The translations under genes were made by a program, and so were the position numbers. A model generated the notes under the pieces. The model saw only the letters and a list, made by a program, of their open reading frames with translations. It had not been told where the DNA came from and searched no databases. Source: Lomentospora prolificans (Eukaryota; Ascomycota; Sordariomycetes; Microascales; Microascaceae). From it: 64,000 bases of DNA. The stretch spans positions 4,464,001-4,528,000 of the forward strand of contig JARFXM010000004.1 in the NCBI GenBank assembly GCA_029532625.1, in the 5' to 3' direction. Of the stretch, positions 57,239 through 64,000 are shown in pieces (the first letter of the stretch is position 1; each line of letters starts with the position of its first letter).

Positions 57239-58763
57239 GGTGTCGGCAGTGCTTCTCTTTTTACTTTTCTTTTTTTTTTTTTTCCTTTATTTGCTTTTGC
57301 TCGTCTGCTTTCGTCCTTGTAGGAAAAGGAAAACAGTTGTTCCCTTACACTCGCGTGATAGGGGGGGTTTCGGGGTTGTTATGAGGTAAAAGTGGGATGG
57401 CTCAGCAAAGGCACAGAGAGACACTCGGCCGAAAGAGAGAGACGATCTAATGCCGGGTAGCAGATAGCGGGGTTCTTTGGTAAATTAAGGCGATATAGAA
57501 TGGAATTGGGCCCTGAATTGTCTCGTTTAGTGAGTCACCAAGGTGGTTGAACAAGCGTGGCTCATGAGAAGATTGTGATGGAGGCGAAGCTCGGCCAAAG
57601 GCGCAAAACTAAGCTCCGGCTGGAATCGGGTGTTTGGAGGGGAAGGTGGGGTGGACAGGCCTAGACTGATGCGCTAACCTGAGCTTGATTCATAATGTTG
57701 TTCCCTCGATAATGTTCTATGCTGTTAATATCATGGTAGCAACATTGAATATCAAAAGCAAGACGCGCCATGACCTTTCCAGGTCCCGTAGCAGCTGCAA
57801 GCAGTTGACCGCCCGGAACCTGCTTCATACATGTACAATGTTTCCATAATATGACATTGGCCCTGACTGCACATTGCATCGTGATGTACATCCACTAACA
57901 TCCATATCATGTGAACCTTCAATGTCTTCAAATTGTTGCGCTCCATTGCCTTAACCTCATCGTCGTGAAAAAAGTGAGCGTCGCCATACTTTCTCGATCA
58001 TTTCGGAAAACGTCATGGAGGATGGAGGGGGAAAGGAAGAAAAAAGCTAAGATTCCATTGCCTGGCTATTCGTTTGCTCATATGAACTCCCCGCTTCCCT
58101 CATAAACATCCTCTCCCATCATCCCCTTTCAGTGATCCATCTGACTCGTAGACCTACAAAGTTTATCGCGGGGATAAAAAAGAAAAAAAATGATGAATAA
58201 ATAAACGTACCCATAGTCTGACTCCCAGCAATCGCGATCGGAAACAGGGATCCGACCAAAGGGGCAAGGATAACGGTGGAAAAGATGGGGGCAGAGAAAA
58301 CAAAGACAATACATGAAGCCCCGAAAAGGAAAAGAAAAACAGTCCCTGGAACCCTTTAACCTTCATCACACTTTAAACCATACACCGAAATTTCTAGTAT
58401 AAACGGCAACGGGGAGAATGGAAAAGGAGGGAAAAAAAAAAAAGAAAAAAAACCAAAGGCTTGACAAAGGGAAGGTAGGGGGATGTTGAGATGTGTTTGA
58501 ACTCGAGCTTGGTATCTCCATGGCAAAAGTAGCCCCCATGCAGTTATAAAGACTCAATGCTAGCCATGCGGTGGGAAAGACGATGCAGCATGGACAGGAC
58601 GGAGAGATGCACAATCATTAGCAGAATGACGCCAAGACCACACAGTAGTAAACCGATAGTGGCATAACAAAAGCCTGCACAGCCGGTCGAGAAGGGTATA
58701 TTTATGACAAAGGAAGTCGAGGAAGCGGTAGATCTGGTGGAGAGTCCGCGTCCAGGAGGCGTC
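57239..58763. other. Intergenic, BNA6 upstream and FHA gene 3' flank
   Basis: A T-run lies just upstream of the BNA6 ATG (57267-57284) and an A-rich run at about 58430-58452. Several 60-80-codon frames are open (57661-57891, -; 58366-58614, -) without domains. I see no gene. Confidence 0.4.
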
Positions 58764-61196
58764 TCATCGGTCCAATTTGGGCGTCGTCTGCCAGCCGTTG
58801 ATATATGCCATCAACCCCATTCCGAGCAAGACAACCCCGAGCATAGATGCGTATGGAAGACCAGCTGCAATGGCTTGGTCCTGAGCAAGGCCTTTTGTAG
58901 GTGGCTTCTGCGGGGTAATAGTATTGGCCCTGGACAAGGTTGGCTTGTCGCTAGAGTCGTCTCGCACATCCCCGTCTGCCTGGATGGGCTCATCCCCAGC
59001 CGTTGCATTCCGAGGCAAAGACCCAGTTTGGGACGGGCTCTGCTGATCAGCTTGCCCCAATGAGCTTCGCCTCCGGTTCTTCGACCGTCCTCGGCTCTTC
59101 TCTCGGTTTGCGGCCGCCGCGCCTGCAGCGGCTAAGGCGGATGCCTGCCTTGCTTCCTCATCTTGGCGGATTTTGAGAACCATTTCGGAAAGCGTTTTCC
59201 TATCCGCTTCTCGCTCGGATTCGGCTGTTTCGCACCGCTTCCGCCACAAGTCGAGCTGCTCCTTCATATCACGAAGTTCCATAGCCATCTCGTCAATGCG
59301 GGCCTGGTACTCGCTTGCCGCCGCTTCGGTGCTCTCGGCCTGGTCTGCTAGCGACTTCTCAATGCCGTCGGCCGGAGCATCCGGCTTGCCAGCTGCTGCG
59401 GGTTCCTGCGGGGGTTCGAAGGCTTCCTCTAGGAGGGCCTTGTCTACGCTGTGTTTGGCGGACCCGTTCATGTGGGTATGGTTGACCGCCTCGCTAAATT
59501 CGACCACGTCTAATTCGGGAGACATGGCAACGACCGTGGCCGCTCCTGCCGATTCCTCGAGTCTCCTTGCTAGTTCTTCGGCCGACTCCCTAGCTAGACG
59601 CTCCTTCTGCAGAGATTCCTCGAGTTCGCGCAACTTAGCATCTCGGCCCTCGAGCTCTCGCTTCGTGTTTTTGAGATCCTCCTGTAGCTGCAAGATCTGA
59701 CTGAGGTTGTCGCGTATAGGTGAGGTGTTGGATGGGTGGGACTTTGGGCGCTCGGTAATGCCTCGTTTTAGAGATGGTATATCAGGCTTCTCTGGTAAAG
59801 GATGCTGAGGGGGGGGTGCGGGAGGGTCGGAGAATCTAGCTTTGGGGTCCGCTCGGAAGGGGATGCCGTTCCCGTTGACTATGTGCTGTTGTTTGGGCGG
59901 TTCGGGTACGTCAGGTTTGTCGAGATCCTTGATTTCGTCTTTCGAAATAAGAGTGGACAAGAACTGGCCAGTTCGGTTGAGATCTTGAGCTTGGAGCCTT
60001 GCGCCACGCATTTCGTTCTGTATACAATATTAGCCCTCATAAATATTCAATCAGTACGAGGATGAATACTGGATTCGACTAACCTGCAGCCGCTTAACAA
60101 TTTGCTCGGCGGTAATGGGCGTTACCCAGTATCCACGCTGATGGGGTGCTCCGTTCGCCGGGGGTCCCATCATGCCAGCAGTAGAGATGATCCGGCCGTT
60201 GCTCACTACGGAGGCGTTGCTCCCATTACGAGAGCGAACATGCATCGTGCCCTGACCCGATGACATGGCGTTTCCATTCGCGGGGTCCAGATCGCCAAAG
60301 TTCATGTCTAGTAAATTGCTCGAGGGGTTAAAGCCGGCATGCTCGACTTTGGCCGCAACTTTGTGGTGAACGACCGTCTTCTGGTCCTCACTAACAATAT
60401 CAATACCAAGCTCGAGATGATCGGCGGTCTGGAGCTCGTGAGGTTCGGATTCGCGGTTTTCCTGGGAAAGGCGGGTGCCATTTACAAAGGTACCGTTGGA
60501 CGATTTAACGTCCCGAATCCAGATCTTCCCGGAACGATCCGCCCATATTTCGGCGTGCTGTCTTGATAAGACCTTGCTATCGAAATAGCCGTTAGACGGT
60601 GTGGGTACCGTTTTCTGATTTGTTTGTCGACCGATTCGCAATGTGTCCGGCGAAAAAGGTACTTGGATGGTCTTGCGCTCAAAGGTGCCGTTAAGGGATA
60701 CGAGGTAGAGCACCGGTATTCCGTTCGCCATTTGATCGGTCAGCGGCCTCGCAACACCTTGCTGCTGTGCTAAATTTTGGGGTGGTCCCCCAGCTTGTTG
60801 GTGCATAGGAGGAGCTCCTCCGACACTGCCGTTCATCATCTGTGTTCGGCCACCTGCCATCCTTGCTAAATCAGCATGACCTTCCCCCTTTCCTGCCGGC
60901 CAAGGTCCCTTAGATTGCGGTCGTTTTCGCGGCGCGGTGCTTGCAGGCCACTGACTAACTTCGCCGTTAGACGACGCAGGCGTGCCACTAAGTTGAGAAC
61001 TGGTAGTAGCGACGGTCGTGGTCGAAGAGGCGGATGAGTTGGACGATATGGAAGAGGAAGAGTTGGATCTTTGCAAGCCTTTTCGGCCGAACATGGCTCG
61101 GACGTCTTCGGTCATCGGTGTGATTGACTGGCCGCCGTTACCACCCCATGCTGGTTTGTTGAGCGGGAAAGAAGGAGGGTTCGCAACGGCCGTCAT
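58764..61196 (-). CDS. pro45: FHA-domain, coiled-coil, tail-anchored protein (STRIPAK; PRO45/Far10/SLMAP type)
   Basis: Two exons on the minus strand, 61196-60084 and 60017-58764, giving 788 aa. The 66-bp intron (CTGCAG|GTTAGT...TATACAG) is in phase 0. Architecture: a Ser-rich disordered N-terminus (about 40-110); an FHA phosphothreonine-binding domain at about 160-275 with LRIGRQ, LSRQHAE and SSNGTFVNG all intact; Pro-rich linkers; a first coiled coil (LSQILQLQEDLKNTKRELEG onward, about residues 470-540); a second, charged coiled coil (about 610-690); basic RSKNRRRSS; and a C-terminal transmembrane helix (LPYASMLGVVLLGMGLMAYI) with a short lumenal end. This order matches SLMAP in animals, Far9/Far10 in yeast and PRO45 in Sordaria. 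They tether the STRIPAK phosphatase-kinase complex to nuclear envelope, ER or mitochondria, and control cell fusion and fruiting-body formation. The gene name is by architecture only; an orthology check would confirm it. Confidence 0.88.
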
Positions 61197-62874
61197 GGGG
61201 GAGGATCGTGTTCAAGGCAAAGAGTGAGGGCGAGGCCGTTGTGGTCGGTCGTGCTACTGATTGCTGCAGGTTCTCCGGGTCTGAATCTTGACGTAACGCT
61301 AGAAATAGATGGTTTGAAGGTTATTAGGCGACAAGAGAAAGGGGCGCAGGCCAGGAACGCGCGTGTAAATTGAGTTAACGAAACCTGTCTTCACGAGGCT
61401 TTTGTTGTTCGTGGGTGGCGTGGATAGGGGTTCTGGAGGCAGATTTGCGTTGGGAAAAAGGGACGGTCGCGAATTTTCGGGTAGGCGAGAGTTGCTGGGT
61501 TCAATTGGCGCGGCCGCAACAGGGGACCGAACAAATGGCGGCCGGGGATAGCGGCCTTGCCCAGTCTCCAGGAATAGAAAAAGAGAAGTACCAGGCAATT
61601 GAACTAGGCAAAAATATCGGATTCGGAGATGATTTCGAGGAGGAAAAGGAAGAAGGAAACGGGAAGATCTTGACGTGGGCTTCAGAGAGAACGAACAGAA
61701 TCGAGGATTTCCTGACAGTGGAGGTGTCGCCCCCAACTTCCCAAGTTTTACCTACTAAGCGCTGATGTGAAAACGCTGCACGGAGTACGCACTGTATTGT
61801 TGACACCTTCACAGCGAGGTACAGTAGATGTAGCCCCCAAAGCTGCACAGTGTGGCTGCACACACCAGACAGGGGACGCTAGACCAGACGTGCAGGGAAC
61901 TTCAGCGACTTGGACAAGCACAGTGGCATTTCTTCTCCAGTGGTTGCGTGAGCAAGGCTCTAATCAGAAAGGGTTGCATGTTGTCTTCAACTGGGGTGAG
62001 ACCTTTCAGAAAGCCTTTGCCTTCCAAAGCTCCCAGCCAGAGCCAGGGCTTTATCTGCTCCAGTCCCTAAACCAGGGTCGAAGACAGATACAGAACGATT
62101 TCTTCTGTGTTGCAAATTCCACACGGCGACGCGTCCTTTACCTTCATCCACCATCTAAAACATAGAAACATGTAGCGACACCTCCCGCACCGTCTCCGCC
62201 ACAAAGCGGTCCCCTACCCGGCGCGCTACAGTAGATCAACGCTTGCCGTCTGGGGAGTTGGGGCGAAACCGAAACTGGCCACCTGCACGTGATGAGGATA
62301 GACGGAGAACTCCAGGTCGGGGCGGCGCGAGGTTTAACTGGTGACATTTGCAGGAACATGCTGCCATGGAGGTGGGAGGGGCCTTGAGTAGAGGATGCTC
62401 ACTGGACAGATGCTTGATAGTTGATATAGTATGTGCTCGGAGACGGCACTGTGCGTTCGCGAGGCCCAGTCGTGATTGCGAAAAGCAAGGATGGACAAGA
62501 GTTGCATCAGTGCAGCTTAGTGGAATTTGGTCCGTGCGCTTCACATCAGCTCACTGCCAGCATTTCATTGGTATGACGGATTTTTCTCGCGGAAACTCGT
62601 TCCACGTGAGATCTGGACTTTATGCCACTTTCTCCATTTGATGCCTGGGGCCGTAAGGCGGAGACACTAGCCACACGCCACGAAGTGCGACGACGCCCGT
62701 GGAAATATTTCCCACCGAAGAGTTCCAAGCTCGAATCGCATGTCTGCTTTTGACCACGATTAGCCGTACTACAGCGTCACTGTGACAACGGGAGATTCTA
62801 CAGCCGTTTCGCTCCTTTCAATTAAGACTTCTATTGTTTAGCAGTCCTTCGTTGTTCGCTTTCTCTAGCTCAAC
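61197..62874. other. Divergent intergenic region, FHA gene and MGR2
   Basis: This 1.7-kb spacer lies between divergent starts. It contains promoters and leaders of both genes. A 116-codon plus-strand frame at 61415-61765 starts at GTG and has an internal ATG at 61535 with Glu/Lys-rich sequence; overlapping antisense frames make it unconvincing. No gene is called. Confidence 0.4.
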
Positions 62875-63467
62875 ATGCCTCCTCCTCCTCCACAGCACCC
62901 GGGCGGCCAGGCCCCTTCGGTGACCCAGAAACGTATGAGCGATGCCCCTTTCCAATTTGCGCATGCCCCGGCTAGAAACTAACTATTTCATTTGATACAG
63001 TTGCTATGGGCGCGATGATGGGCGGAAGTAAGTGTTTGAAGACGATCTCCACTTTTGGGCCACCACTAACAGTCGCATTTCATAGCTGTCGGAGTCATTA
63101 TCGGTTTTATCTTCGGTACGACAACTTTGCGCGAGTCTAGCCCTCTATGAGACGAATCTTACTCCTTTCCTAGGAACAACGACTATCTTCCGCTACGGCC
63201 CCGGTCCCAACGGCATCATGCGAACGCTTGGGCAGTACATGGCGGCGTCAGGAGCCACGTTTGGGTTCGTTCTTTTGAAATGACCCTCATCACGAATAGG
63301 GCGGTCTTACTAACGCGTTATATAATAGCTTCTTCATGTCTATCGGTAGCGTTATTCGAACCGACGCACACCCAGTTGCGCAAGAGTTATACATGCGGTC
63401 GCAGATGCGCCCTCTCATCATTGCTAGGCAGGCCTTCCGAAGGCCAGAGCAACAGCCTCCCCAATAA
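62875..63467 (+). CDS. MGR2: Mitochondrial inner-membrane protein MGR2/ROMO1
   Basis: Five small exons: 62875-62932, 63001-63027, 63086-63115, 63174-63264 and 63329-63467, giving 114 aa. Introns are 68, 58, 58 and 64 bp, and every phase agrees. MGR2 (ROMO1 in animals) sits in the mitochondrial inner membrane. In yeast it couples the TIM23 translocase with TIM21 and gates lateral release of preproteins. The chain has a Pro-rich start (MPPPPPQHPGGQAP), a first glycine-zipper helix (AMGAMMGGTVGVIIGFIFG, about 21-39), the conserved loop RYGPGPNGIMRTLGQYM, and a second helix (AASGATFGFFMSIGSVIR, about 62-79). A basic C-terminal tail follows (RPLIIARQAFRRPE). No exon is long enough to stand out by itself; exons 2 and 3 are only 27 and 30 bp. 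Confidence 0.95.
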
Positions 63468-64000
63468 ACGATCAGACCGAATCGAATACAAAAGTCGAAT
63501 AGAGGACCACATAAAGGGGGTGGAGTTCATGGTTCGGACTATCTCGCTGTATTGGTACATGTACTATATATAAATTAAGATATAATTCAACGAGTCACTG
63601 ATGCTGGCGACTCTCTCTCCCCAGTCATCTATACCGCCACGGGAGTGGCGTCTCCCTGTCTAAGACGCTACTAGGTTTCTTTGGGCGAGTCTCATTTGAT
63701 TTCCAGGCTTTTCAACCGCGCCCATCGGAAAGAGGGCTTGTCCCCCATTGCCTGGACCTACCTTGGTGTTCTCTCAACTTTGAGTGGCTATGGAGATCGC
63801 GCCGAGTTTACAACTGCCAAGCGGAAAGCCTTGCAAATAATCACCATATGAGCTTCTAGCATTTACGGGCGCTCGGCTTCACTTCCCTTGAACTGTCGCA
63901 AAGCTGCATTCAGTTCAGGTTCCTACCTTGGCGGGCTTTTCTACCCCCCGTAGAACGCGAGCGTTATCAGATATCATATACAGTTGGAGATACAGGACCT
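63468..64000. other. Intergenic, 3' flank of MGR2
   Basis: The first bases hold the MGR2 3' UTR. A 97-codon frame (63280-63573) is only a shadow of the last exons. I see nothing supported up to the window end. Confidence 0.4.

Noticed and set aside
61415..61765. Glu/Lys-rich 116-codon frame between the FHA gene and MGR2
   Set aside because: It starts at GTG; the first ATG leaves 76 codons of charged low-complexity sequence, and antisense frames of equal length overlap it. It is more likely the leader of the FHA gene.
1..64000. CRISPR array, operon, integrase/attachment site or transposon
   Set aside because: This is eukaryotic nuclear DNA with spliced genes. No regularly spaced repeats, transposase, reverse-transcriptase motif or paired long terminal repeats were seen by eye. 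A repeat-library search would be needed to exclude degraded elements.
1..64000. Secondary-metabolite biosynthetic cluster
   Set aside because: No PKS, NRPS, terpene synthase, P450 or cluster regulator was recognised; the identified enzymes are primary metabolism.

Overview
The window reads as nuclear DNA of a filamentous ascomycete (Pezizomycotina, most likely a Sordariomycete). Introns are short (mostly 49-170 bp), with GT...AG ends and CTAAC/CTGAC-type branch sites. The gene set includes a Neurospora RO-10-type dynactin subunit, a PRO45/Far10-type FHA tail-anchored protein, a GH55 exo-beta-1,3-glucanase, SHO1 and the DASH subunit Spc19. I assembled the gene models by hand from reading frames, splice signals and family recognition. 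Wherever a model is given, exon phases were checked to be consistent. No homology search was run.

Layout. 1-6.7 kb: an F-box-like protein (-), the mitochondrial Mg2+ channel MRS2 (+) and a tiny two-exon gene for a 68-aa amphipathic peptide (+). 6.9-9.9 kb: RAD1/XPF nuclease (-). 9.9-16.9 kb: gene-poor, with one possible decayed gene. 16.9-20.7 kb: a 65-aa Cys-rich protein (+), a seven-exon NAD(P)HX epimerase (-) that is easy to miss because no exon is longer than 230 bp, and mitochondrial ribosomal protein bS16m (+). 21.5-25.0 kb: a vacuolar-type amino-acid transporter (-) divergent from RO-10 (+). 25-31 kb: gene-poor, including the long pyrimidine-rich leader of SHO1 (31.2-32.4 kb, +). 33.6-34.3 kb: SPC19 (-). 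34.3-40 kb: gene-poor. 40.0 kb: a small GPI-type surface protein (+). 41.8-43.1 kb: lipoyl synthase (+). 43-47.4 kb: gene-poor. 47.4-50.0 kb: secreted GH55 glucanase (+). 50.3 kb: tRNA-Ser(AGA). 50.7-63.5 kb: a gene-dense run with a SPOUT RNA methyltransferase (-), a membrane thioredoxin with a probable GC-AG intron (+), RSM22/METTL17 (+), quinolinate phosphoribosyltransferase (-), the FHA/STRIPAK protein (-) and MGR2/ROMO1 (+).

Functionally this is mostly core housekeeping. Mitochondrial genes are frequent: MRS2, bS16m, RSM22, lipoyl synthase and MGR2. Two genes act in NAD metabolism: BNA6 in synthesis and the NAD(P)HX epimerase in repair. I see no operon-like cluster, secondary-metabolite cluster, transposase or CRISPR array. 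The least explained parts are the short proteins that frame-based gene finding tends to miss, the alternative C-termini of the thioredoxin gene, and the multi-kilobase gene-poor stretches.
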